A DNA stretch of 18,719 bases from contig PAHD01000015.1 of NCBI GenBank assembly GCA_002704685.1, positions 12,184 through 30,902 on the forward strand. The letters are read 5' to 3'. The position numbers and the translations under genes are program-made. This stretch comes from Fidelibacterota bacterium (lineage in GTDB: Bacteria; Fidelibacterota; Marinisomatia; SCGC-AAA003-L08; D37C17). The notes under the pieces are model-generated. The model searched no databases. It was not told the DNA's origin and worked only from the letters and a program-made list of their open reading frames with translations. Shown one piece after another: positions 1 through 7,858 of this stretch. How positions within the stretch are numbered: position 1 is the first letter of the stretch; each line of letters opens with the position of its first letter.

Positions 1-228
1 TATAATAATCTTAATGAAAATGGAATGATTATAATTGGTGTTGATCATTATTTAGAAAATAAACCCTCTTTAAGCTGGGATAAAGAATTTAATTTATCTT
101 TAAATACCTTATCAATTGATGAGTGGGTTTCAAAATTTAAAATTAATGGTTTTAAAGATGTTCATTACATTGTTCATGATAAAAAAGAAGATTGGAATGG
201 AACATTAATCTTATATGCAAAAAAATAA
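1..228 (+). CDS. Class I SAM-dependent methyltransferase, C-terminal fragment (5' end off window)
   Basis: The reading frame is open from base 1 and stops at TAA 226-228, so this is the last 75 residues of a longer gene. An ATG at 25 lies inside the same frame and is probably not the real start. The visible part resembles the end of a Rossmann-fold methyltransferase: NGMIIIGVDHY suits the hydrophobic strand that follows 'pGG' in these enzymes, LSIDEWVSKFKINGFKDV suits the helix and strand near the C-terminus, and WNGTLILYAKK suits the final strand. The SAM-binding motifs would lie upstream and cannot be seen, so the substrate is unknown. It could instead be another alpha/beta enzyme, but the order of elements fits a methyltransferase best. 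Confidence 0.65.
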   Translation, partial: YNNLNENGMIIIGVDHYLENKPSLSWDKEFNLSLNTLSIDEWVSKFKINGFKDVHYIVHDKKEDWNGTLILYAKK

Positions 229-263
229 TAAATTAATAATAATTTATTTTTAAGTTTTAGCAG

Positions 264-285
264 TATACAATTAATAAATAAGGAG
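264..285 (+). promoter_or_regulatory. Possible -10 box and ribosome binding site of the outer-membrane-type gene
   Basis: TATACA at 264-269 could serve as a -10 element, and AAGGAG at 280-285 lies 5 bases before the ATG at 291. The ribosome binding site is clear. The -10 is weak because no good -35 is seen at the proper spacing. The whole gap 229-290 is otherwise plain A/T-rich DNA. Confidence 0.4.
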
Positions 286-290
286 TATTA

Positions 291-830
291 ATGAAAAAGT
301 TACTATTTTTAATTACAGTTATGTCTCTTTCATTCTCTCAGGGTACAGTTTATTTAGGTCTAGAACAAACTCCTGAATGGGATGATGGTTCTGGAGCTAT
401 GGATATGGATGCTGGTGGTATGGTTTTAGGTTATAATCATCCTGTACATATGTCTGAAGATGGTAAGTATGTATTATCTTTTGGAACATCGATTAATTTG
501 AGTGATATGATGATCACAGGAGTAGATAATGCATCTAATGATCGTATGGGATATTTAGCATGGTACGCATTACCTATGTGGAATTTCAGTGAAAAAGTCT
601 CTGCTTGGATGTCATTAGGTTATGCAAGAGCTCTTCAAAACTCAGAAAATACTTGTACTGGATTAACATATGGTCTTGGTGCGCACTATAGAGTTAATGA
701 TACTTATGGTGTTGGGCTTGGTTATGTTACTAATACAAATGAAATGACAGATGGTAGTTCAACATGGGATAGAGAAGTTTCAAGATTAACAGTTTATGTA
801 AGCAAATCACTAGCTGGTATGTTTAAATAA
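291..830 (+). CDS. Small secreted, probable outer-membrane beta-barrel protein
   Basis: This 179-residue protein begins with a clear signal peptide (MKKLLFLITVMSLSFSQ, likely cleaved near residue 16-18). The mature part alternates short polar and aromatic/glycine strands, for example VLGYNH, LAWYALPMWNF, WMSLGYARAL, YGLGAHYRV, YGVGLGYVT and SRLTVYVSKSL. This is the pattern of a small outer-membrane beta-barrel. I do not recognise a named family. Thirteen of 179 residues are Met, which is unusually many, clustered around 37-54 and 73-107; a single Cys is at 122. The ATG is supported by AAGGAG five bases upstream. The gene stands alone between the methyltransferase fragment and a strong terminator. 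An alternative is a periplasmic beta-sandwich protein. Confidence 0.6.
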   Translation: MKKLLFLITVMSLSFSQGTVYLGLEQTPEWDDGSGAMDMDAGGMVLGYNHPVHMSEDGKYVLSFGTSINLSDMMITGVDNASNDRMGYLAWYALPMWNFSEKVSAWMSLGYARALQNSENTCTGLTYGLGAHYRVNDTYGVGLGYVTNTNEMTDGSSTWDREVSRLTVYVSKSLAGMFK

Positions 831-847
831 AGAATAATCTTATTTCT

Positions 848-880
848 ATAAAAAAGCCTCCTAAATGGAGGCTTTTTTAT
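848..880. terminator. Strong bidirectional intrinsic terminator
   Basis: There is a perfect 14-base-pair stem (848-861 with 867-880) around a 5-base TAAAT loop. The stem core is GCCTCC/GGAGGC, flanked by six A's on the left and six T's on the right, so a U-tract follows the hairpin on either strand. It lies between the convergent ends of the outer-membrane-type gene (stop at 830) and the HtrA protease (stop at 886) and can end both transcripts. Confidence 0.92.
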
Positions 881-885
881 TTTAA

Positions 886-2223
886 TTATTTTATTTCGAA
901 GGCTTCATAAAGATTATTTCCATTCCTTACAATTCTTAACATAATCACGTCGCCTTTAGAGTATTTTTCAATTTCATTGTAATAATCTTCTGAATTTTTA
1001 ATTTCAATTCTATTAACTTCATTAATTATATCATTTTTTCTAATATTATTACTATAGGCTTCTCCATCGAAACTAATATCAATAATTTTTACACCCTCAT
1101 TATCATTATCCTCAATTATTAATCCTAATAAATCGTACTTAGTTTTTTGTTTATAAGAATCACCAATAGAATTTTCATCTGGTCTTTGACCGAGGACAAC
1201 TGAAATTGACTGCAATAGTTCATTTCTAACTATTGAAAAAACTGCAGTTTCACCAGGTCTTAAAGTTGATACATCATTTCTAAGTTGATTTGAATTTTCT
1301 ATTGGTTTTGAGTTTAAAGAGATAATAACATCCTTTTCTTTAAGACCTCCTTTATCAGCAGGACCATCTTCAACAACCATACTAATAAATGCACCTTTTT
1401 TATCTTCTAAGCCTAAAACTTTTGCTTTATTTTCATCTAAATCTTGAATCATAACACCTAAATAACCTCTTAAAACTTGTCCACCATTGATAAGATCTTC
1501 TATTACTCTTTTTGCTTGATTTATTGGAATAGCAAATCCAACACCAGCATTAGATTTTGAAAATCCATCAGTTGCAATTGCAGTATTAATTCCAATTAAA
1601 TCTCCATTTAAATCGAATAATGCTCCACCTGAATTCCCAGGATTAATAGCAGCATCATGTTGAATGAAGTTTTCAAAATTAGCTCTTGATATAACATCAC
1701 TTCTTCCCTTAGCACTTACTATACCACAAGTAACTGTATGATTTAAATGAAGACCAAAAGGACTTCCGATGGCAATAACCCACTCTCCAATTTCTAGATT
1801 ATCTGAATCACCCATTGTTGCTTGTTCTAAATCATCTGCATCTACTTTTAGCACTGCTAAATCAGATAATGGATCTGTGCCTAAAATTTCAGCTTCAAGT
1901 TCTCTCTTATCAAATAATATAACTTTTATTTCATTTGCATCATCTATAACGTGGTTATTTGTAAGTATATGTCCCTTTTTTTTGTCTATAATTACACCAG
2001 AACCAATACCTTGTGATTTTCTTTCCTGAGGTTCAAAAGGATCTGAATTTCCAAAAGGGTCAAAAAAGAAAGGGTTAATATATTGCTCTGTTTTTTCTGA
2101 TAGTATAGATACTACAGCAGGACTTCCTTCTTGAGATACTTTAATAAATAATTCATTAAAGTCGTTTTTATTTGGGTATGAGAATAAAAAACCCATAAAA
2201 AATAATACAAATAATTTTTTCAT
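886..2223 (-). CDS. degP: HtrA/DegP-family periplasmic serine protease (Do-like)
   Basis: This 445-residue secreted protease and probable chaperone degrades or refolds damaged envelope proteins. A signal peptide covers roughly residues 1-16. The trypsin-like domain (about 25-245) has the full catalytic triad: His91 in TNNHVID, Asp121 in DLAVLKV and Ser198 in NPGNSGGALF. Two PDZ domains follow, about 250-345 (RGYLGVMIQ at its start) and about 360-445; the second is more divergent. A Phe/Pro-rich loop (about 50-65) corresponds to the variable LA-type loop of Do proteases. Length and layout match DegP/DegQ. The ATG is supported by AAAGGA (2229-2234) on the minus strand. The gene is single, divergent from the dehydrogenase, and ends at a shared terminator. 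Whether it is DegP, DegQ or another Do paralogue cannot be settled here. Confidence 0.93.
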   Translation of the reverse strand: MKKLFVLFFMGFLFSYPNKNDFNELFIKVSQEGSPAVVSILSEKTEQYINPFFFDPFGNSDPFEPQERKSQGIGSGVIIDKKKGHILTNNHVIDDANEIKVILFDKRELEAEILGTDPLSDLAVLKVDADDLEQATMGDSDNLEIGEWVIAIGSPFGLHLNHTVTCGIVSAKGRSDVISRANFENFIQHDAAINPGNSGGALFDLNGDLIGINTAIATDGFSKSNAGVGFAIPINQAKRVIEDLINGGQVLRGYLGVMIQDLDENKAKVLGLEDKKGAFISMVVEDGPADKGGLKEKDVIISLNSKPIENSNQLRNDVSTLRPGETAVFSIVRNELLQSISVVLGQRPDENSIGDSYKQKTKYDLLGLIIEDNDNEGVKIIDISFDGEAYSNNIRKNDIINEVNRIEIKNSEDYYNEIEKYSKGDVIMLRIVRNGNNLYEAFEIK

Positions 2224-2252
2224 CTATTTCCTTTACTAATTATGTATAAATT

Positions 2253-2280
2253 ATAATACTTTATTTAATCCAGGTTCCAA
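2253..2280 (-). promoter_or_regulatory. Candidate sigma70-type promoter of the HtrA protease
   Basis: Read on the minus strand, TTGGAA (2280-2275) and TATTAT (2258-2253) are separated by 16 bases and lie about 30 bases upstream of the start codon at 2223. This is a reasonable -35/-10 pair. In such A/T-rich DNA chance matches are common, so confidence is moderate. The same 92-base gap must also hold the promoter of the divergent dehydrogenase; TATAAT at 2252-2257 on the plus strand is a possible -10 for it. Confidence 0.4.
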
Positions 2281-2315
2281 ATTTATTTAAAAAAGATTAA
2301 AGTTAGGAGAAAAAA

Positions 2316-3191
2316 ATGAGATCAGTTTTAGTTACTGGGGTAAGCACAGGTATTGGTAAAGCAATTGCTGAAGAATTGTTAAAAAATGATTTTTTTGTTA
2401 TAGGTAGTGTAAGAAAAAAAAAGGATGCAGAATATTTCGAAGAAAATTATAGTAATAATTTTAAAAGCGTCATTTTAGATATTACAAAAAAGAAAGATAT
2501 TCAAAATGCAAAGCAAGAAGTCGAAAAAATATTATTAGAAAATAAAAGTTATTTATGTTCAATAGTAAATAATTCAGGTATTGCTCTTGGTGGTCCTGTA
2601 AGATATTTAGATGTTGATATTTTTAGAAAACAATTTGAAGTAAATTTTTTTGGATTAATTGAAGTTACTAAGTCTTTTTTAGATTTATTAATAGATAATA
2701 ATAAATATAAAATGAAAAATAAAATAATTAATATTGGATCTATTAGTGGAAAACGTGCTTATCCTTTTGTTGCACCTTACACATCATCAAAACATGCTCT
2801 TGAGGGATTTTCAGATGCATTAAGAAGAGAACTATTAATTCATAATCTAGATGTAGTATTAATCCAGCCTGGTCCAATTAGAACCGCTATTTGGGAAAAA
2901 GCTCCATCTATAGAAGATAATCCTTTTTTGAAAACGGAGTATGAAATTCCATTAAGAAAATTTTTTAAAGGTTATATTCAAATGGGTAAAAATGGATATA
3001 ACCCTGATATTATTGGTAAAAGAGTTGTAAAAATTTTAATGACCAATAACCCAAAAACAAGATATGTTATTACTCCTCAAAAAATTAAAAATTATTTAAT
3101 TCCTGGATTTTTACCTGATAGATGGGTTGATAGATTAACAGGTAAAATGCTTGCTTTAATTTATAAGTCTAAAAAAAAAGGCCCTAAATAA
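2316..3191 (+). CDS. Short-chain dehydrogenase/reductase (SDR)
   Basis: This is a 291-residue NAD(P)-dependent oxidoreductase of the classical SDR type. The cofactor-binding TGVSTGIG motif is at 7-14, NNSG (usually NNAG) at 85-88, and the catalytic residues are Ser142 (GSISG), Tyr155 and Lys159 (YTSSK), with Asn110 completing the usual tetrad. PGPIRT at 185-190 is the familiar segment after strand 6. Arg33 after strand 2 hints at NADPH preference, as expected when basic residues sit there. The C-terminal extension after about 200 resembles the 11beta-hydroxysteroid/retinol dehydrogenase-like branch, so a lipid-like alcohol or ketone substrate is possible but unproven. The ATG has AGGAGA (2305-2310) upstream. 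The end is lysine-rich and is encoded by an A run. Confidence 0.88.
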   Translation: MRSVLVTGVSTGIGKAIAEELLKNDFFVIGSVRKKKDAEYFEENYSNNFKSVILDITKKKDIQNAKQEVEKILLENKSYLCSIVNNSGIALGGPVRYLDVDIFRKQFEVNFFGLIEVTKSFLDLLIDNNKYKMKNKIINIGSISGKRAYPFVAPYTSSKHALEGFSDALRRELLIHNLDVVLIQPGPIRTAIWEKAPSIEDNPFLKTEYEIPLRKFFKGYIQMGKNGYNPDIIGKRVVKILMTNNPKTRYVITPQKIKNYLIPGFLPDRWVDRLTGKMLALIYKSKKKGPK

Positions 3192-3202
3192 ATAGAGCCT
3201 TT
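3177..3202 (+). terminator. Weak hairpin overlapping the dehydrogenase stop codon
   Basis: AAAGGCCCT (3177-3185) can pair with AGAGCCTTT (3194-3202) with one mismatch around an 8-base loop that contains the stop codon TAA. The downstream T run is short and interrupted (TTAGTTTTAA), so termination would be inefficient. A second small hairpin, GAGTT/AACTC, lies at 3215-3229. The rest of the gap 3203-3289, between this gene and the convergent MATE gene, shows nothing else I can name. Confidence 0.35.
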
Positions 3203-3289
3203 AGTTTTAAGGAGGAGTTAAATAAACTCTTACATAGAATAGTGATTTTAAATATTTTTGTACAAATAATTTAATGTAAAATAGTGTAA

Positions 3290-4642
3290 CTAGTATTTAA
3301 GCATATTTTTTCTTGTTAACAAAAACCAAATGTAGCTAACAATCGAGGATAAAAAACAAGATAGAAATATTGCAATCCAGGCATAGTATAAAGGTTTATT
3401 TGAATATATAATAAAATAATAAGTAAATGAGCAACTTATAATAATAACTCTAAAACAAGTAATAATAAACATAGGGTATGCTTTTCCGAGACCTTGCATA
3501 CATCTGCTTGAAATCATTCCTATTGTGACAAAAGGTATAGCAAAAGAAAATATTTTAAAATATTCAGTACCTATACTAATAATTTGAGAATCATTAGTAA
3601 ATAATGTGAACATTGTATTTGAAAAAAAATAAAATATTAATCCAAAAAAAATTGATATAATAACACCTGATTTTAGACTGTAATAAAATATATAATCTAT
3701 TAAGTTATATTTTTTTGCTCCATAAAACATCCCAATCAAAGTGACCATACTTGTTGCTAAGGAAATTATAGGTATAAAAAATAAATGTTCAATTCTATGA
3801 GCTGTCGAATAAGCAGCTATTGCATTAGTCGAATATTCTGACATACCTAGAATAGAATTATAAAAAAATAATCCAATTGACATTATAACCATTGACATTG
3901 AAGCAGGTAAACCTAATTTTAATATTTTATTGAAGATATTAAAATCGTAAATGAAATTTTTTAGATTTAAAGAAATATAAGTTCTCTTTTTAAAAATCAT
4001 AAGGTAGGAAAAAATCACAAAAACAATAGCTTGACTTGATACGGTCGCTATTGCAGCACCTTTGATTTGAAAATAATAAATTAATAATGGATCAAGTAAA
4101 AGATTAATCAAGGTACCTAGGCCTAAAACTTTCATAGGTAATAATGTATCACCTTCACCAGATAAAATTGAGCGGAAAAAGATACTTAAAACCATAAAGG
4201 GGATTCCATATAGCATTGTATAAAAATAACTACTTGCTTGATTGTACACATCTAAATCTTCAGATTGATACTTTATTAATGAATCACCAAGGAAAATTCC
4301 AATGAATATAAACATAATGGAAAGTATTATACCCAAAATTATAGTATGTTCAGCAGCATTATCTGCTAGTTGTTTTTTCCCTTTACCAATTTCTTGTGCA
4401 ATAACTGTTGTTGCTCCTGAACCTAATCCAAAAGTGATACCCATTATAATAAACATTGGAGGAAAAATTAATCCAAGTCCAGCCAGAGCATTATTTCCAA
4501 CCCATTTCCCAATGAAAGCTGTATCTATTAACATATAAATAGCTTGAACACTCATGCCAAGCATCATTGGAATAGATAGTTTCCATAATGCTGAAGATGG
4601 ATTTTTTATAAAGTAGGAGAGTCTATTTTTTGAATCAGTCAA
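3290..4642 (-). CDS. MATE-family multidrug/polysaccharide-type efflux transporter
   Basis: This 450-residue inner-membrane protein has about 12 hydrophobic segments. The N-terminal half contains family-typical stretches: LWKLSIPMMLGMSVQAIYML, DTAFIGKWVGNNALAGLG, GLGSGATTVIAQEIGKGK and FRSILSGEGD. The second half repeats the pattern (AAYSTAHRIEHLFFIPI, SSRCMQGLGKAYPM). MATE proteins exchange Na+ or H+ for organic cations, drugs or lipid-linked substrates; the substrate here is unknown. Translation appears to start at TTG (4642-4640), because an in-frame TAG sits directly upstream and the first ATG falls inside helix 1. The start overlaps the end of the LolA-like gene by 8 bases (TTGACTGA) with no good ribosome binding site, which suggests translational coupling. 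It is the third gene of the exporter operon. Confidence 0.92.
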   Translation of the reverse strand: MTDSKNRLSYFIKNPSSALWKLSIPMMLGMSVQAIYMLIDTAFIGKWVGNNALAGLGLIFPPMFIIMGITFGLGSGATTVIAQEIGKGKKQLADNAAEHTIILGIILSIMFIFIGIFLGDSLIKYQSEDLDVYNQASSYFYTMLYGIPFMVLSIFFRSILSGEGDTLLPMKVLGLGTLINLLLDPLLIYYFQIKGAAIATVSSQAIVFVIFSYLMIFKKRTYISLNLKNFIYDFNIFNKILKLGLPASMSMVIMSIGLFFYNSILGMSEYSTNAIAAYSTAHRIEHLFFIPIISLATSMVTLIGMFYGAKKYNLIDYIFYYSLKSGVIISIFFGLIFYFFSNTMFTLFTNDSQIISIGTEYFKIFSFAIPFVTIGMISSRCMQGLGKAYPMFIITCFRVIIISCSFTYYFIIYSNKPLYYAWIAIFLSCFLSSIVSYIWFLLTRKNMLKY

Positions 4643-5399
4643 CTAAAGGCATTCTTTTGATTGTTTTTGTATGAAAAATATCATCACTAAAATTTAAATT
4701 TATTTTGATATTACTCACTTCAAGAAGAGTAGAATGTTTTTTTTGTACATTTTCAACTTGTAATTCATTCATTATATAGAAATTATCTATTACTGAATAT
4801 TTTATTCTTTTATTTTTTAATAAATTCCCAGATTTATCATACGATTCTTCTTTATGCCAAATATAATTTTCTTTATCAACCCAAGACAAATGTTTACTAT
4901 ATTCACTTTTCTTGTCGTTTGGAATACTTTCTAAGATAAAACATCTTTGAGACTTATCTTCTTCAAAACATGGAGTGTCCTCAGATATGATTTTATATTT
5001 ATAATCATCTATATCTCTACTCGTCATATCTTCAAAGCTTAAATCTGATCCCATAAACGAATCTGTTTTTTTTTGAGAAGATATTCTTCTAAATTTTTTA
5101 AAAGCAGGTAGCCACATATTCATAAAGTCATCACCATCATCTTTTTCAATTTTTAAGAAAGAAATTCCATAGTCATCTTTTGGTTCTAGAAACCAAATCA
5201 TTTGTTTTTTACTATCATCTTTTGATTTACTTATTAATTTTAAGTTTTTTTCCTTACCTTTTTTATTTGTTAGCAACATAGAGCTGTTTGATTGATTATC
5301 AATTGGTTTTGGAATATCTTTCATTTTTTGAGCAAGTTCTAAACCACTCATTGAAAAAATTAAATTGAAACAACTTAATATATATAAAGAAATACGCAT
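4635..5399 (-). CDS. LolA-like outer-membrane lipoprotein-sorting protein
   Basis: This is a 254-residue periplasmic protein of the LolA-like superfamily that commonly accompanies RND/MMPL exporters. The signal peptide is MRISLYILSCFNLIFSMSG. Family hallmarks are MWLPAFKKFRRIS (95-107) and SFMGSDLSFEDM (114-125), the second being nearly diagnostic of this group. LolA-type folds form a half-barrel that shields acyl chains, so it probably carries lipid or lipoprotein between the exporter and the outer membrane. A longer frame begins at 5435, but the ATG at 5399 is preferred: it gives a clean signal peptide, has AGAGG (5411-5407) 7 bases upstream, and leaves 10 bases after the exporter stop. A Cys pair at 144 and 153 could form a disulfide. 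Confidence 0.85.
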   Translation of the reverse strand: MRISLYILSCFNLIFSMSGLELAQKMKDIPKPIDNQSNSSMLLTNKKGKEKNLKLISKSKDDSKKQMIWFLEPKDDYGISFLKIEKDDGDDFMNMWLPAFKKFRRISSQKKTDSFMGSDLSFEDMTSRDIDDYKYKIISEDTPCFEEDKSQRCFILESIPNDKKSEYSKHLSWVDKENYIWHKEESYDKSGNLLKNKRIKYSVIDNFYIMNELQVENVQKKHSTLLEVSNIKINLNFSDDIFHTKTIKRMPLVD

Positions 5400-5409
5400 A
5401 TTATAACCT

Positions 5410-7725
5410 CTATAATTTATGTTTAAAATATTCAATTGATGAAGCTAAAAGTGTTAATGTTCCAAAAGAACAAGCAACCATTGCAAAAACCATTAATCCT
5501 CCAATTTGAGCTAATGGTATGATTGCTGATAACATAAGTGCTGCAAAACCCATGTTAGATAATGCATCTAGAATTATTGGATGTCCTACATTATTTATTG
5601 TTTTGATAGTTTTATTTGATTTTTTTGATTTTAATAATTCTCTGTATTCGGAAGTATAGTGTATTGAAAAATCAACACCAACTCCTATGATTATAGAGCT
5701 TAATATTGCAGTCATATGTGTTAAGTCTATGCCAAGTAAACCCATTAAACCAAAATTAACAATTACGGCAGATGCTAAGGGGAGTATAGATAAAAATCCA
5801 AACTTCCATGATTTGAAAAATAGAGTACAAATTATAAAGATTATAAGCATAGATAACCCTATACTAAGTAAAGAAGATTTTATTACCATCCATATAAATT
5901 CTGATAAAATAATCATGATACCAGATAATCTAAATGTTAAATCAGTATTTTTTAGTTCATTATTAATATGGTTTTTTATATTTTCTCTATATTCTATTAA
6001 TTCAGTTGTTGAAAATGTTTTCATCAAACTTGTAACAATAGTTGAGTTATTTTCATAATTTATTATTTTATCAAGTTCGGCATCATCATTCATTCCATAT
6101 AAAAAAAATAAATTATTTACTTCATTCCTTGTTTCTGGTATTGTGTAATATGTTGAATCACCATCCATAATAGTTTCATGAAGTTGTTTTACAATATCTG
6201 TAATTGAAATAGTACTTGTGACAATTTCCATTGAATCTAAATATCTTTCAATTGATTCAATCTTTTTAAGATTACTTGGGTTTTTTAGTGCCCCTTCTTC
6301 ATCAGCTTGGATATTTACCATTAAATTCAAGTTCCCAGTCATATTATTATCTAAGAATAATGCAGAGTCTCTAATAATATTACCTTTACGAAACATTTTA
6401 ATATAGTTTACTTCAACATTGATCAATGTAACCCCAACAATTGCGATACCAATAAATAGTAATGATGGATAAAGTATTTTTTTTGGGTTAGAAATTACAA
6501 CAGAGCCAAATTTATCAATTAGTCGTTCTAATAGACTTTTTCTATTTATAGCCTTTGAGCTAATTTTCCATTTAATTAAAGATATCATAGCAGGCATTAA
6601 GGTTAATGACAGAAACCAAGCCCAACAAATTCCAAAAGCAAGAACCATCCCATATCCATTCATGCCAGTTAGAGGAGAGAAAATTAATGTTAAAAAAGCT
6701 AATGAGGTTGTGATTGATGTTAATGTTATTGGTAAAACAAGATGATTCATAGTTTCTGTAATAGCTAAATTTATATTTTTTAATTTTCTTAGCTCTTTAA
6801 AAAATCTTCCTACTATATGAACTCCATCTGAATTTGCTATTGTTAACAGTACTATAGGCATTGAAGTATGATTTAGAGTAAAATAAAAAATATCAGATTT
6901 TGTTAAATTATAAATCCAACCCATAAACCCTAACATACCTAATAAAGATAAGCTAATAATTGAAATAATTACTGAAACAGCAGGTATATTTCTAAAATTA
7001 ATTAATAATATTAAGCACATTAAAAATAATCCACACAAAATCAAGATTTTTACTTCACTTGCTACCAAAGCGGGAGTTGCTCCTGTAACATATGCTTGAC
7101 CTCCATAATGATAGTCAATTTTTTTAATTTCATCATTATTTTTATAGGTTTCATATTGATCTGTAAGATCATGCATGAAATATGTTATATCAGCATATTG
7201 GTTATTATATCTTGGTCTAATAACGATATTTAAATAATCTTCATTTTTACTTACTGTACTACTTTTTAATTCGGGATTATTATTAAGGTAAAGTATGATA
7301 GAATCAATCTGAGTTGAATTAATATTTTTTTGAAGCATTAAATCTTCCACTATAATTGAGCTATCTAATTGACCAAAATATATTTTATTTGCAGTAGCAA
7401 TAGATATTACTTCTTCAATAGGTTCATAATCTTCGAGTGATTTTGACATTTCCCAAACAATCTTTAAAAGCTCGGGGTTAAATGCATTTGAACCTTCGTG
7501 TCCTAATGCAATATACATAAATTCAGAATTTCCAAATTCTGCTCTAATATCATTAAATGTAACGATTGATTCGATATCTTTTGGAAGTAGTTTAACCATA
7601 TCATCATCTTGGACAATATGCTGTATTCCAGATATTAATATAATATTTAGAAGTACTACTAAAGCTATAGCTGTTTTTGGAAATGCTATTGATTTATTAG
7701 CAAGATATGTTTTTAAAAAGTTCAA
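5410..7725 (-). CDS. RND-superfamily (MMPL-type) exporter
   Basis: This 771-residue inner-membrane transporter has the 2x(1+5) RND arrangement. TM1 is at about 18-35, a periplasmic loop at 36-222, TM2-6 at about 226-384, TM7 at about 419-436, a second loop at 437-610, and TM8-12 at about 612-764. Each half has the expected charged residue in the fourth helix: Asp300 in ANSDGVHIVGRF and Asp685 in GVGVDFSIHYTSEYRE. These are the proton-relay positions of this family. Such predicted exporters, paired with a LolA-like protein as here, are thought to move lipids or hydrophobic compounds to the outer membrane. The first codon appears to be TTG (7725-7723): no ATG is available before residue 43, which lies after TM1, and no clear ribosome binding site is seen. 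It leads the three-gene operon. Confidence 0.92.
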   Translation of the reverse strand: MNFLKTYLANKSIAFPKTAIALVVLLNIILISGIQHIVQDDDMVKLLPKDIESIVTFNDIRAEFGNSEFMYIALGHEGSNAFNPELLKIVWEMSKSLEDYEPIEEVISIATANKIYFGQLDSSIIVEDLMLQKNINSTQIDSIILYLNNNPELKSSTVSKNEDYLNIVIRPRYNNQYADITYFMHDLTDQYETYKNNDEIKKIDYHYGGQAYVTGATPALVASEVKILILCGLFLMCLILLINFRNIPAVSVIISIISLSLLGMLGFMGWIYNLTKSDIFYFTLNHTSMPIVLLTIANSDGVHIVGRFFKELRKLKNINLAITETMNHLVLPITLTSITTSLAFLTLIFSPLTGMNGYGMVLAFGICWAWFLSLTLMPAMISLIKWKISSKAINRKSLLERLIDKFGSVVISNPKKILYPSLLFIGIAIVGVTLINVEVNYIKMFRKGNIIRDSALFLDNNMTGNLNLMVNIQADEEGALKNPSNLKKIESIERYLDSMEIVTSTISITDIVKQLHETIMDGDSTYYTIPETRNEVNNLFFLYGMNDDAELDKIINYENNSTIVTSLMKTFSTTELIEYRENIKNHINNELKNTDLTFRLSGIMIILSEFIWMVIKSSLLSIGLSMLIIFIICTLFFKSWKFGFLSILPLASAVIVNFGLMGLLGIDLTHMTAILSSIIIGVGVDFSIHYTSEYRELLKSKKSNKTIKTINNVGHPIILDALSNMGFAALMLSAIIPLAQIGGLMVFAMVACSFGTLTLLASSIEYFKHKL

Positions 7726-7858
7726 ATTTTTATTTTTTGATAGTAATTTTTATTTTTACAGGAATTCTATTTTATGGTACTTTGATTTATTAAACAAAGA
7801 ATATAAATATTACAGATTGTTACTTAAATTATACTACTTAAGATAAAGGATTTTAATA
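7726..7858. promoter_or_regulatory. Divergent promoter region between exporter operon and glutamate dehydrogenase
   Basis: This 133-base A/T-rich gap separates two divergent transcripts and must hold both promoters. On the plus strand, TATACT at 7830-7835 is a possible -10 for the dehydrogenase, without a convincing -35, and AAAGGA (7845-7850) lies 8 bases before its ATG. No clear operator palindrome or riboswitch was recognised. Confidence 0.4.

Noticed and set aside
25..228. Independent 67-residue small protein at the left edge
   Set aside because: The frame is open to base 1 and the residues before the ATG fit a methyltransferase, so it is the end of a larger gene.
1769..2029. 86-codon plus-strand open frame opposite the HtrA protease
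   Set aside because: It lies wholly antisense to the conserved catalytic domain, has low-complexity Ser/Ile-rich content and no ribosome binding site; it is a shadow frame.
4302..4538. Plus-strand open frame inside the MATE gene
   Set aside because: It is antisense to conserved transmembrane segments, and its hydrophobic content mirrors the real gene.
5400..5435. Upstream ATG at 5435 for the LolA-like gene
   Set aside because: It would add 12 residues before the signal peptide and overlap the exporter gene; the ATG at 5399 has a ribosome binding site and a clean signal peptide.
5687..6406. Two plus-strand open frames inside the RND exporter (5687-6058 and 6218-6406)
   Set aside because: Both are antisense to a well-supported gene with no independent signals.
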